Made by a program: the position numbers and the translations under genes. 64,000 nucleotides of DNA from NCBI GenBank assembly GCA_035278025.1, contig DATEJK010000016.1:29783-93782 (forward strand), written 5' to 3'. The stretch's first letter is position 1. Every line of letters begins with the position of its first letter. Positions 23,075 through 31,900 of the stretch are shown one piece after another. The notes beneath the pieces were generated by a model. It made no database searches, had not been told where the DNA came from, and was given only the letters and a program-made list of their open reading frames with translations. The DNA is from JAICWP01 sp035278025 (lineage in GTDB: Bacteria > Acidobacteriota > Terriglobia > Terriglobales > Acidobacteriaceae).

Positions 23075-24895
23075 ATGGCTTACCAGGTCCTGGCGCGCAA
23101 ATACCGTCCGCAACGCTTCTCGGAAGTGATCGGACAGGAGCACGTCACCCGCACCTTAAAGAACGCCATCGAGCAGCAGCGGATCGCCCACGGGTATATA
23201 TTCAGCGGTCACCGCGGCATCGGCAAGACCACGGTCGCTCGCATCCTGGCCATGGCTCTGAACTGCCGCTCGGCTGACCACCCGGTGCCGGAGCCCTGCG
23301 GGGTGTGTGAATCATGCACTGAGATTCGCGCCGGCAATTCAGTGGACGTGATCGAAATTGACGCCGCCACCAACCGCGGCATTGATGAGATTCGCGAGCT
23401 GCGCGACGCCGCCCGCTATCGCCCCGCCCGCGACCGCTTCAAGATCTGGATTCTCGACGAAGCCCACCAGATCACCGACGCCGCCTTCAATGCCCTGCTC
23501 AAGACTTTAGAAGAGCCGCCGGGCCACGTCATCTTCATGCTGGCCACCACCCAGCCCGAGGATATTCCCCAGACTATCCGCTCGCGCTGCCAGCACTTCA
23601 GCTTTCATGCCGTGGGCTTCGACGACATTCTGGGTCAGTTACGCGACCTCACCGGACGGGAGAACATCCAGGCGGAGCCGGACGCCCTGGCCCTGTTGGC
23701 GGAAGCCGGCGACGGCTCGGTGCGCGATGCACTTTCCATTCTCGATCAGGCGATTGCCTGCTGCGGCGAAACTCTGAGCGCCGAAGTGGTTCGCCAGCTG
23801 GTGGGAACCGTGCCCTCAGCCACCCTCGAGCAGATGATGCAGGCGGTGAGCCAGGGGTGCAGCGAGGAAGTCCTGCGGCTCACCGACAAGCTGATCAGCG
23901 AAGGGCAGAATCCCGCCCATTTCGCCCGCCAGATGTCGCGCTTCCTGCGCAACGCTATTGTGGCCAAAGTCGCGGGCAGTGATTCTGGACTGCTGCAGAT
24001 TTCCTCCGACGAGCGGCAACGGGTAGGGCGCGTGGCCGAAGCCTTCAGCGAGGAAGACCTGGCGCGTTATCTGCAGATCATGCTGCGCACCCACAGCGAG
24101 CTCGGCTACAAGCAGGAGCAGCGCTTTCACCTGGAGCTTGGGCTGCTGAAGATGGCGCATGCTACCCGCCTGCTGCCGCTGGAGCAGTTGCTGAGCGAGG
24201 CCGGCGCCGGTGAGATTGGTAACCGTCCCGGAGGGCCGCGCCCGGCGGCTGCCGCGGTGCCGGAACGGCCGCGCAGCGCGGAGCCTTCTTTCGCTTCCCC
24301 TCCCGGCAAACTGTCTCCATTCAATGCTGATAGTGCGCGCAAGAGCGGTGGCGGCGGCAGCAAGCTCTCCTCCGAGGCCGCGCCTGTGGCCATGGGGGCC
24401 GGCGCTTCCGTTGTGATGGGGGCGGCCGCCCCGGCGATTGCGCCGGAGAACGAGGACGAAGAGTCCCTTCCCGATTCGCAGGCGGAGGTCCAAGGGGCAG
24501 AAGGCGCCACCGACCATTTGCACAGCGCCGTGGTCAGCGCTCTGGAGAATGGCGGCCATCGCACTTTGGCTTATATGCTTGACGCGGGTGAGTGGTCTCT
24601 GCAGAGCAACGACCTCACGGTGAGGGTGGCCGCCGCGCCCGCGGTTCTGGATATGGCGTTTGGCGCAGAGCCGAAGAAACTTGCCAACTCGGCTGCCGCC
24701 CGCGCTGCCGGCCGGCCGCTGAAGGTCCTGCTGGTGGGTGGCGGAGCCAGCAACACGGCGAAGCCTCGTTCCGCCGCTCCGGTGGGCAACGGGGGCGGTC
24801 GCAACCGCGCCCTCCAGGACCCGGTGGTGCAGCGCATGCGCGAAAAGTTCGGGGCAGAAGTGCGGACGATTATTGATCATAAGGAGAAGCGGTAG
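23075..24895 (+). CDS. dnaX: DNA polymerase III subunit gamma/tau
   Basis: 606 residues. The clamp-loader AAA+ domain has MAYQVLARKYRPQRF, Walker A GHRGIGKT, the zinc site ending in PCGVCESC, Walker B WILDEAHQI and the sensor SRCQHF. Domain III covers about residues 245-370. A Pro/Ala/Gly-rich linker (about 385-480) leads to a C-terminal domain like the tau part. It loads the beta clamp and couples the polymerase to helicase. First gene of dnaX-ybaB-recR, a conserved order. No obvious slippery A-run for a programmed gamma frameshift was noticed. Confidence 0.96.
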   Translation: MAYQVLARKYRPQRFSEVIGQEHVTRTLKNAIEQQRIAHGYIFSGHRGIGKTTVARILAMALNCRSADHPVPEPCGVCESCTEIRAGNSVDVIEIDAATNRGIDEIRELRDAARYRPARDRFKIWILDEAHQITDAAFNALLKTLEEPPGHVIFMLATTQPEDIPQTIRSRCQHFSFHAVGFDDILGQLRDLTGRENIQAEPDALALLAEAGDGSVRDALSILDQAIACCGETLSAEVVRQLVGTVPSATLEQMMQAVSQGCSEEVLRLTDKLISEGQNPAHFARQMSRFLRNAIVAKVAGSDSGLLQISSDERQRVGRVAEAFSEEDLARYLQIMLRTHSELGYKQEQRFHLELGLLKMAHATRLLPLEQLLSEAGAGEIGNRPGGPRPAAAAVPERPRSAEPSFASPPGKLSPFNADSARKSGGGGSKLSSEAAPVAMGAGASVVMGAAAPAIAPENEDEESLPDSQAEVQGAEGATDHLHSAVVSALENGGHRTLAYMLDAGEWSLQSNDLTVRVAAAPAVLDMAFGAEPKKLANSAAARAAGRPLKVLLVGGGASNTAKPRSAAPVGNGGGRNRALQDPVVQRMREKFGAEVRTIIDHKEKR

Positions 24896-24967
24896 CTGGT
24901 GATTGATAGTTGGGCTCGCTTGCTCCCCGCTGCCAACTACCTCTCCTAACTACCTGGAGTCATTATT

Positions 24968-25267
24968 ATGGGCGGATTCAATATCAAAGAAATGATGTCC
25001 ATGGCCAAGCAACAGGCCGAGGCGCTGCAGAAGAAGATGGAACAAACGAGTGTGGAAGCCACCGCCGGCGGCGGCACGGTCAGCGTGAAAATGAACGGAC
25101 GCAAGCAGGTTCTGGCCCTGAAGATTGACCCGGAGGCGGTAAAGGGCGGCGATGTGGAGATGCTGCAGGACCTGGTCACCGCCGCCATGAATGAAGCCGT
25201 CCGCAAGGTGGATGAAGCCATGCAGTCCAGCCTGGGGGGCATGCTCGGCGGTCTGGGCCTGGAATAA
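24968..25267 (+). CDS. ybaB: Nucleoid-associated protein, YbaB/EbfC family
   Basis: 99 residues. MAKQQAEALQKKMEQT, GGGTVSVKMNGRKQVLALKIDPE and AAMNEAVRKVDEAM are typical YbaB segments; the tail is Gly/Met-rich. A small dimeric DNA-binding protein that is nearly always between dnaX and recR, as here. Confidence 0.95.
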   Translation: MGGFNIKEMMSMAKQQAEALQKKMEQTSVEATAGGGTVSVKMNGRKQVLALKIDPEAVKGGDVEMLQDLVTAAMNEAVRKVDEAMQSSLGGMLGGLGLE

Positions 25268-25329
25268 TTGTGTAATTGAGTAATCGGGTAAATTTCTCAA
25301 TGACGAACTTACCCGATTACACAATTATC
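25266..25329. repeat. Inverted repeat between ybaB and recR
   Basis: GTAATCGGGTAA (25280-25291) and TTACCCGATTAC (25309-25320) are perfect 12-base inverted arms around a 17-base loop. The outer flanks also repeat in inverted form, ATTGTGTAAT (25267-25276) and ATTACACAAT (25316-25325). AT-rich relative to its surroundings; probably a small dispersed palindromic element or a processing hairpin. Confidence 0.6.
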
Positions 25330-25340
25330 CAATTTTCCTC

Positions 25341-25940
25341 ATGCCCAACTTTGCCGAGCCCATGACCCGGCTCATTGACGAACTGAAGAAGCTGCCCGGC
25401 GTGGGCAGCAAAAGTGCGCAGCGGCTTGCCTTCCATATCCTGCGCTCCAGCGAGCAGGACGCCGAAGCGCTGGCTGCCGCCGTGCACGACGTCAAAGCCA
25501 AGCTGCGCCTATGCTCCGTGTGCAACAACATTACCGACGTGGACCCCTGCGTCTATTGCAGCAATCCCACCCGCAACCAGCGCCTGGTCTGTGTAGTGGA
25601 GGAGCCTACCAACATCAACGCTATCGAGAAGACCCGCCACTTCAATGGCGCGTATCACGTTCTGCACGGCTCCATTTCACCTCTGCACGGCGTCGGCCCG
25701 GAACAGCTGCGCCTCTCCAATCTGTTCCGGCGCATTGATGCCGGGGAGGTGGACGAGGTCATTCTTGCCACCAACCCCACCGTCGAGGGCGAGGCCACCG
25801 CCGTTTACATCTCGCAGCAGGTTCGGCGTCCGGGCGTGAAGGTGACGCGCATCGCCACCGGCATTCCCGTGGGCAGCGACATCGAATACGCTGACGAGGT
25901 CACCATGCTCAAAGCCATGGAGGGACGGCGCGAGCTATAG
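25341..25940 (+). CDS. recR: Recombination mediator protein RecR
   Basis: 199 residues, normal length. N-terminal helix-hairpin-helix (LPGVGSKSAQRLAFHIL), four-cysteine zinc finger (CSVCNNITDVDPCVYC), then a Toprim domain (VCVVEEPTNINAIEK ... EVILATNPTVEGEATAVYI) and the Walker-B-like C-terminal GIPVGSDIEYADEVTM. RecR acts with RecO and RecF to load RecA at gaps. Last gene of dnaX-ybaB-recR. Confidence 0.97.
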   Translation: MPNFAEPMTRLIDELKKLPGVGSKSAQRLAFHILRSSEQDAEALAAAVHDVKAKLRLCSVCNNITDVDPCVYCSNPTRNQRLVCVVEEPTNINAIEKTRHFNGAYHVLHGSISPLHGVGPEQLRLSNLFRRIDAGEVDEVILATNPTVEGEATAVYISQQVRRPGVKVTRIATGIPVGSDIEYADEVTMLKAMEGRREL

Positions 25941-25956
25941 CATACTAACAGCCGTT

Positions 25957-26020
25957 GATTCAACTGCTTAGAGTGATACTTTGCATGTTTTTAGTGAAGA
26001 ACAAAGGATTTAACTGCTAA
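25957..26020 (+). repeat. Short direct repeat in the ribBA leader
   Basis: GATTCAACTGCTTA (25957-25970) and GATTTAACTGCTAA (26007-26020) match at 12 of 14 positions, 50 bp apart, just before ribBA. The second copy runs into TAAAAT, a possible -10. Could be a paired regulator site. No FMN riboswitch consensus is present in this 92-bp gap. Confidence 0.35.
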
Positions 26021-26032
26021 AATCCCCTCGGC

Positions 26033-27217
26033 ATGACGCCCAGTTCACCATTTTGCGATGTGGAAAGCGCGGTTGAGGACGTTCGCGCCGGCCGCATGGT
26101 CGTCGTCGTGGACGATGAGGATCGCGAGAACGAAGGCGACCTCACCCTGGCGGCGGAGAAGGTCACTCCCGAAGCCATCAACTTCATGGCCCGCTACGGC
26201 CGGGGTTTGGTCTGCCTGGCCATGACTGAAGAGCGCCTGGAGCATTTGCGCATCGGACCCATGACCGCGGAGAACACCTCCAACTATGGCACCGCGTTCT
26301 GCGAGTCAGTGGATGCCCGCGAAGGGGTGACCACCGGCATTTCCGCCTACGATCGCGCCCGCACCATCGCGGTGGCCATTGATCCCGCCAGCCGTCCTTC
26401 CGACCTGGCTCGCCCTGGGCACGTGTTTCCACTGCGCGCCCGCAAAGGCGGGGTGCTGGTGCGCGCCGGCCAGACGGAAGCCTCGGTGGACTTGGCCCGC
26501 CTTGCCGGGCTGGTGCCCGCCGGCATTATCTGCGAAATCATGAAGGACGACGGCAGCATGGCGCGCGTGCCCGACCTGGTGGAGTTCTGCCGCCAGCACG
26601 CTCTAAAGATGCTGACCGTGGCCGAGCTTATCCGCTACCGCATGCAGCATGAACGCTACGTCCGGCGCTTGGGCGAGGCCCTGCTGCCCACCACTCACGG
26701 CGAGTTCCGCATGGTCGCCTATGAGAGCGAAGTGGAAGGCGGCGAATCTCATGTGGCCCTGGTGCGCGGCGACCTGGAGCATGCCTCGGAACCGGTTCTG
26801 GTGCGCATGCACTCCCACTGCCTGGTGGGAGACGTTTTCGGCGCCACCTGGTGCGAGTGCCGCAACGTGATTGACCGCTCCTTGCAGATGATCGCCGAGC
26901 AGGGAGTAGGGGCTCTCATCTACCTGCACCAGACTTCCAAAGGATTCTCCGTAGAGCGGATGGGAGAGCGGACGCTGCTTTCCTTCCACCGCGACGTGCG
27001 CCTGCCCGCTTTGCCGGAAAGCGAACGCAAAACGCAGCGTGAAATCGGCATCGGCGCGCAAATTCTTTCCGACTTAGGGCTGCGCCGCATCCGGCTGCTC
27101 ACCAACCATCCGCGCAAGGTGGCCGCCCTGCAAGGCTTTGGTATTGAGATTGTGGAAGAGGTGCCCATCCCGATGGCGCAAAACCCTTTCACCACAAAGG
27201 GCACGAAGGATCACTAA
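26033..27217 (+). CDS. ribBA: Bifunctional DHBP synthase / GTP cyclohydrolase II
   Basis: 394 residues, two domains of riboflavin synthesis. RibB (1-205): VVVDDEDRENEGDLTLAAE acidic loop, then PGHVFPLRARKGGVLVRAGQTEA. RibA (210-385): RMHSHCLVGDVFG, CECRNVIDRSLQMI (Zn cysteines), IYLHQTSKGFSVE and LRLLTNHPRK-like LRRIRLLTNHPRKV. RibB makes the 4-carbon unit from ribulose-5-phosphate; RibA opens GTP. The GTP cyclohydrolase Gly-rich QEGRG motif is altered to YLHQTSKGF, so RibA activity may be reduced. The last ten codons (NPFTTKGTKDH) lie in a dispersed repeat that supplies the stop. Confidence 0.9.
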   Translation: MTPSSPFCDVESAVEDVRAGRMVVVVDDEDRENEGDLTLAAEKVTPEAINFMARYGRGLVCLAMTEERLEHLRIGPMTAENTSNYGTAFCESVDAREGVTTGISAYDRARTIAVAIDPASRPSDLARPGHVFPLRARKGGVLVRAGQTEASVDLARLAGLVPAGIICEIMKDDGSMARVPDLVEFCRQHALKMLTVAELIRYRMQHERYVRRLGEALLPTTHGEFRMVAYESEVEGGESHVALVRGDLEHASEPVLVRMHSHCLVGDVFGATWCECRNVIDRSLQMIAEQGVGALIYLHQTSKGFSVERMGERTLLSFHRDVRLPALPESERKTQREIGIGAQILSDLGLRRIRLLTNHPRKVAALQGFGIEIVEEVPIPMAQNPFTTKGTKDH

Positions 27218-27334
27218 GGATTTAATTCAAACTGCTCTGAGCCTGGCTGGTAAGGAATTCAATCCCGCCGCTCCTGCTAACTTCTCAAAATTGCTTGAAA
27301 TCCTTCGTGGTCCTTCGTGTCCTTTGTGGTGAGA
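27189..27334. repeat. Inverted pair of CACCACAAAGG... dispersed repeats
   Basis: Arm 1 (27189-27224) and arm 2 (27296-27334, opposite orientation) share about 35 bases with about four mismatches: CACCACAAAGG-x-CACGAAGGA-x-CAC-x-AAGGATTT. Arm 1 overlaps the ribBA 3' end and arm 2 ends just before the zinc-ribbon gene stop. This repeat family is common between genes in several phyla. The pair could fold as a long stem between two convergent genes. Confidence 0.75.
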
Positions 27335-27339
27335 AGGTG

Positions 27340-27603
27340 TCAGCAGGGCTTGCGGGGAATGACCTCGCAGTCATGGATGAAGAACTGGGCGGCGCAATGC
27401 TCGGAGCCGCAGATGACGGGCAGCAGTCCGGCAATCTGCCGGCGCGTGATCAGGCCCAGCGTGCCGCAGTCAGGACAGGCAAGCACGGCCCAGTAGGGAT
27501 CGTCCTTCTCGCCCACTTCGCCGGCGTTTTCCAGCACAAACACGGTGCCGGGCCCCATCTGCTCCGGAATCCATTCGGTAAGCACGTTTAATTCGCCGAC
27601 CAT
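27340..27603 (-). CDS. Small zinc-ribbon protein
   Basis: 87 residues, function unknown. A C-x2-C (CPDCG) and a second C-x4-HC pattern (CGSEHC) plus a C-terminal C-x-x-x-x-RKPC suggest one zinc ribbon of the type found in small redox or nucleic-acid binding proteins. ATG 27603 follows GGCGGAGGAG; upstream in-frame translation overlaps the MerR gene and looks spurious. Probably co-transcribed with the MerR gene, which it overlaps closely (the MerR stop is at 27620). Confidence 0.6.
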   Translation of the reverse strand: MVGELNVLTEWIPEQMGPGTVFVLENAGEVGEKDDPYWAVLACPDCGTLGLITRRQIAGLLPVICGSEHCAAQFFIHDCEVIPRKPC

Positions 27604-27619
27604 TTCTCCTCCGCCCTGC

Positions 27620-28087
27620 TCACAGGGTCTTTCTTCTGGCGTGCTGCGGACGAGCAACCCCACTGGCTTTCTTGCGGCCGCGAATGCTGGCCCGGATGGC
27701 GCGCACCGTGTCACTCAAACAGACGCTCAGGATGGGCTGGCGCGCGTTTTTCAGCATGTCAACGATCTGTTCGGCCGAGGTCTCCAGATACAGCCGGGAG
27801 CCGTCGGTGAGGAGGTGGTATTCAGAGCCGCCGCTTACGGTTTCTGCAAGGCGGCTGCCCAGTTGGCGCTCCAGGAAACGCACTACCTTGCGGACTTTCT
27901 GCAGAGGAAAGCCGCGCCCTCGCAGATCGGCAATGACTGCGATTTCCGCCAGGTCATCGAGCGAATACAGCCGGCGATGACCTTCCCGGGCGGGAACCAC
28001 AATGCCCTGCTCGTCCCACCACTGCAACTGCCGGGCCGTGATGCCGGTCAACTCGACAATCTGCGCGGAGGTGAAACGCTCTTCCAT
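27620..28087 (-). CDS. MerR-family transcriptional regulator
   Basis: 155 residues. The winged helix-turn-helix is FTSAQIVELTGITARQLQWWDEQGI followed in sequence by HRRLYSLDDLAEIAVIADLRGRGFPLQKVRKVV, the full MerR DNA-binding domain (1-75). The C-terminal half (76-155) lacks the cysteines of metal sensors and the coiled coil is short; its effector is unknown. The tail is very basic (RGRKKAS...RRKTL). Possible operators upstream are the palindromes CTGTTT-T-AAACAG (28100-28112) and ATCGGC-TT-GCCGAT (28132-28145). Confidence 0.85.
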   Translation of the reverse strand: MEERFTSAQIVELTGITARQLQWWDEQGIVVPAREGHRRLYSLDDLAEIAVIADLRGRGFPLQKVRKVVRFLERQLGSRLAETVSGGSEYHLLTDGSRLYLETSAEQIVDMLKNARQPILSVCLSDTVRAIRASIRGRKKASGVARPQHARRKTL

Positions 28088-28495
28088 GAACCAGCTTTCC
28101 TGTTTTAAACAGAACTCATTAGTAATGTTTTATCGGCTTGCCGATGACTCATTCTAGGGAAGAGCAAAACAGAGTCAACACAAAATACATGACCAATAGA
28201 CCAGCCGTGTTGACCTTCGCGGTTCACCTCGCGTCGCGTCCGTCGGGCCGGATTTGCGCGGCAAAACGCGGCGCGAACTTACCTGGCTGCGGGCAAAGTT
28301 GGAGCTGTCGCGCTTTTCTCCTTGCTTTTTTTTCCACAGCCATCTGTAACCTGCTGTTGGTACATGTCCTGTTGGGGGTTATTTTGCTGGTGCGCGGCTT
28401 ACGCCGATTGCTCTTTTACGTCTAAACTAGCGTTATCAAAGCGAACTTTTATTCCCCAACCTACGTATCACTTTTTGCAAAGATCTGGAGGAAGG
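28088..28495. other. Intergenic region between the MerR and STAS genes
   Basis: About 410 bp between divergent genes without a supported gene. It holds two perfect palindromes close to the MerR gene: CTGTTTTAAACAG (28100-28112) and ATCGGCTTGCCGAT (28132-28145), candidate MerR sites. On the STAS side GGAGGAAGG precedes ATG 28496. The T-run TTTTTTTT near 28324 has no hairpin before it. Confidence 0.45.
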
Positions 28496-28855
28496 ATGTT
28501 GCAGTTGTCGGCAAAACGTTCGGGAGAAAACGTGGTTCTGCAGTGCAGCGGAAGAATGGTGGCTGGAGAAGGCTTGAAGGGGTTGCAGAAGGCGGCGACC
28601 ACGCAGCGGGCCGCCGTGCTCGTCATGGACCTGCAAGGAGTGGAAGCGCTGGATGCTGCCGGTCTGGGAACACTGCTGCGGATTCGCCAGTGGTGTAATG
28701 CGCAGGGGACGGGTCTGAAGCTGATTAACCTGAACCGGCACGTGCGCCAGGTGCTGGCCTTGACCGCGCTGGATTCTGTAATCGAGATTCCCCCGGCCGA
28801 AGCGGCGGGCGAATCCGGGGTGCTGCCGCGGGAGTGGGCCTGCGTGGAATCTTAA
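28496..28855 (+). CDS. STAS-domain protein lacking the phosphorylatable serine
   Basis: 119-residue STAS domain of the SpoIIAA type: VLVMDLQGVEALDAAGLGTLL. In the switch motif the usual D-S-[SG]-G is D-A-A-G (D53, A54, A55), so it should not be regulated by serine phosphorylation. The fold pattern (beta strands, C-terminal LNRHVRQVLALTALDSVIEI) is intact. GGAGGAAGG five bases before ATG 28496 decides the start. It could be a constitutively active antagonist or part of another partner-switch. A different protein from the serine-containing STAS at 22475. Confidence 0.83.
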   Translation: MLQLSAKRSGENVVLQCSGRMVAGEGLKGLQKAATTQRAAVLVMDLQGVEALDAAGLGTLLRIRQWCNAQGTGLKLINLNRHVRQVLALTALDSVIEIPPAEAAGESGVLPREWACVES

Positions 28856-28985
28856 CCCACGAGGTTATTGTTCTTCCCTGGGCGGCTTGCGAGCCGCCCT
28901 TTGCATTTGTGCGTGTGCGCCCGGCCCGTATTCTCTGGAGATGACAGGCGAGGCGCGCCAGGGTGTATATTTCTCCTTCTCCCGC

Positions 28986-31900
28986 ATGCACAACAACACG
29001 ATCACCCGCAATCTGTCCCTGTTTATCGCCATTTTCGGACTTTTTCTTCTGATCCCACCTGCCGCCCGGGCCCAAGGCATTGATCCCAGCCTTTATGCAG
29101 GCTTGCGCTGGCGCTGCATCGGCCCCTTCCGCGGCGGACGCGCGCTGGCGGCTGCCGGAGTTCCGGGAGAGCCGGAAACCTTCTACTTTGGCGCCGTGGG
29201 CGGCGGTGTGTGGAAGACCACCGATGCCGGCCGTGTCTGGAAGCCAATCTTTGATGCCGGCCCCATTGCCTCCGTGGGCGCGCTGGCGGTTGCGCCTTCC
29301 AATCCCAGCGTAATTTACGTCGGCACCGGCGAAGCCGACATGCGCTCCGACATCTCCTTCGGAGACGGGGTTTACAAATCCACCGACGCGGGCAAAACCT
29401 GGCGCCACATTGGCCTGCGCGATACCCGCCACATAGGGCGCATTCTGGTGGATCCGCACAATCCCGACATTGTGCTGGTGGCGGCGCTGGGACGCGCCTA
29501 CGGCCCCAATCCTGAGCGGGGCATTTTCCGCAGCGCCGACGGTGGGCAGACCTGGCAGAAAGTTCTGTACAAAGACGCAAACACCGGCGCGGTTGACCTG
29601 GCCTTCGATCCGGATAATGCGCACGCTGTTTTCGCCACATTGTGGCGCACGCGCCGCCCGCCCTGGAGCACCTACGCCCCGCTGGGCGGTCCCGGCAGTG
29701 GTCTCTACAAATCAACCGACGAGGGCGCTACCTGGAGGGAGATTTCCGGCCACGGCCTGCCGCTTGGCGAGTTGGGCAGAATCGGCGTTTCCGTGGCCGC
29801 GGGCACGCACGGCCAGCGGGTTTATGCCGTCGTAGACGCCCCGCAGAAAGGCGGCCTCTACCGCTCCGACGATGGCGGCGCCAACTGGACCCTGGTGAGC
29901 ACCGACCGCCGCATTCATGAGCGCGGCTGGTATTTCGGCGCGGTTACCCCTGACCCGCTGGATCCCAACCGCGTCTACATCCCTAATGTGTCTCTGTACC
30001 GCTCCACCGACGGCGGCAAGACCTTCGTCTCCATCAAAGGCGCGCCCGGAGGCGACGATTACCACCTGCTCTGGGTGGACCCCAGCGATCCGCGGCGCAT
30101 GATCGTGGCCAGCGATCAGGGCACCACCATCAGCCTGGACGATGGCAACACCTGGAGCAGCTGGTACAACCAGCCCACCGCGCAGTTCTACCACGTGGCA
30201 ACCGATAATCAGTTTCCCTACAAGGTGTATGGAGCGCAGCAGGATAGCGGCACCGTGGGCACCCTCAGCCGCAGCGATTACGGCCAGATCACCTTGCGTG
30301 ACTGGCGCCCGGTAGGAGGCGACGAGGGCGGCTACATCGTGCCCGATCCCAGCGATCCCAACTTTGTTTATGCGGGGGGCACATTAGGCGAACTCCACCG
30401 CTTCAACTGGAAAACGGGCGAGTCTCAGGATATTTCGCCCTGGCCCAGTTTGGCTTTCGGCAGCGACATTGCCGGACGCAAATACCGCTTCACCTGGACT
30501 TCGCCGCTGGTGTTTTCACCCCACGATCCGCACACGCTGTACATGGGCGCGCAGATGCTGCTCCGGACCCAGGACCGGGGCATGAGCTGGCAGGCCATCA
30601 GCCCCGACCTGACGGGTGTGGAGCCGAGCGCCGCAAACTCAACCGAGCCCTTGGCGGTGAGCAACGCCATGCAGCGCGGCTACGGCGTCATCTACACCAT
30701 TGCTCCTTCGCCGGTTACAGCCGGGATCATCTGGGCGGGCACTGATACTGGCTTGGTCCAGTTAACTCGCGATGGAGGCAAGAACTGGGAGAACGTGACT
30801 CCCAAGGGGCTGGCGCCGTGGAGCAAGATCAGTCTCATGGAAGCTTCGCCCTTCGATGCCGGCACCGTTTACGCGGCCGTTGACCGCCATCGCCTGGACG
30901 ACTTTCGACCCTACATCTACCGTACCCACGACTTTGGCAAAACCTGGACCAAAATTGCCGACGGCATTGCCGACACGGCCTACGTTCACGCCGTGCGCGA
31001 AGATCCCGAGCGTAAAGGGCTGCTTTATGCCGGAACTGAAACCGGCGTCTACATTTCCTTTGACGATGGCGGACACTGGCAGCCGCTGCAGCTGAACCTG
31101 CCGATCGCGCCCATTCATGACCTGGTGGTGCACGGCAACGACCTGGTGGTGGCTACGCATGGCCGCTCCTTCTGGATTCTGGACGACCTCACGCCGCTGC
31201 GGCAGTTGGACGCGGCGCTGGCCAATTCGGATGCGCACCTGTTCCGCCCGGCGGCGGCGCTGCGGGTGCGTGCCAACCAGAACCGCGACACTCCCCTGCC
31301 CCCGGAGACCCCGGCGGGCAAGAATCCGCCCGATGGCGCCATCCTTGACTACTACCTCAAGACCACGGCGGCAACCCCCGTGGTGCTCGAAATCGCCGAT
31401 GCCAAGGGTCAGGTAATACGCCATTTCTCCAGCAGCGACCTCTCCCCGGCCGTAGATTTCTCCCAGCTCGCTTTCCCGCCCTATTGGGTCGAGAAGCCGC
31501 GAATCCTGGCTAACAGTGCGGGCCAGAATCGCTTTGTGTGGGATTTGCGTTATCCCACTCCGCCGTGGCTGTTTCACGAATACAGCATGGCCGCGGTTGT
31601 GGGAGAAACTTCCGTGGCGCCGCAGGGCCCGCGGGTTCTGCCGGGGGAATACGAGGTCAGGCTCACGGTGGACGGCAAGACTTATCGTCAGCCTTTGGAG
31701 GTTAAGGTGGATCCGCGAGTCTCAACTTCTGGGGCCGACCTGCAACGGCAGCTCCAGCTTGAGCTGCGCATAACGGATGCGGTGGCAAAAGACATGGGCG
31801 CCTATAACGACATTGCGGCGGTTCGCAAGCAACTAGGCTCTCTGCAAAAGGAAGCGGCCGGCAAGCGCCATTCCGCGCAGCTTGCTGCGGCTGCCACCGC

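Noticed and set aside
25941..26032. Possible FMN riboswitch before ribBA
   Set aside because: The gap is only 92 bp and none of the conserved RFN-element segments is present.
28281..28340. Poly-T run near 28324 as a terminator
   Set aside because: No GC hairpin precedes it and no gene ends just upstream.
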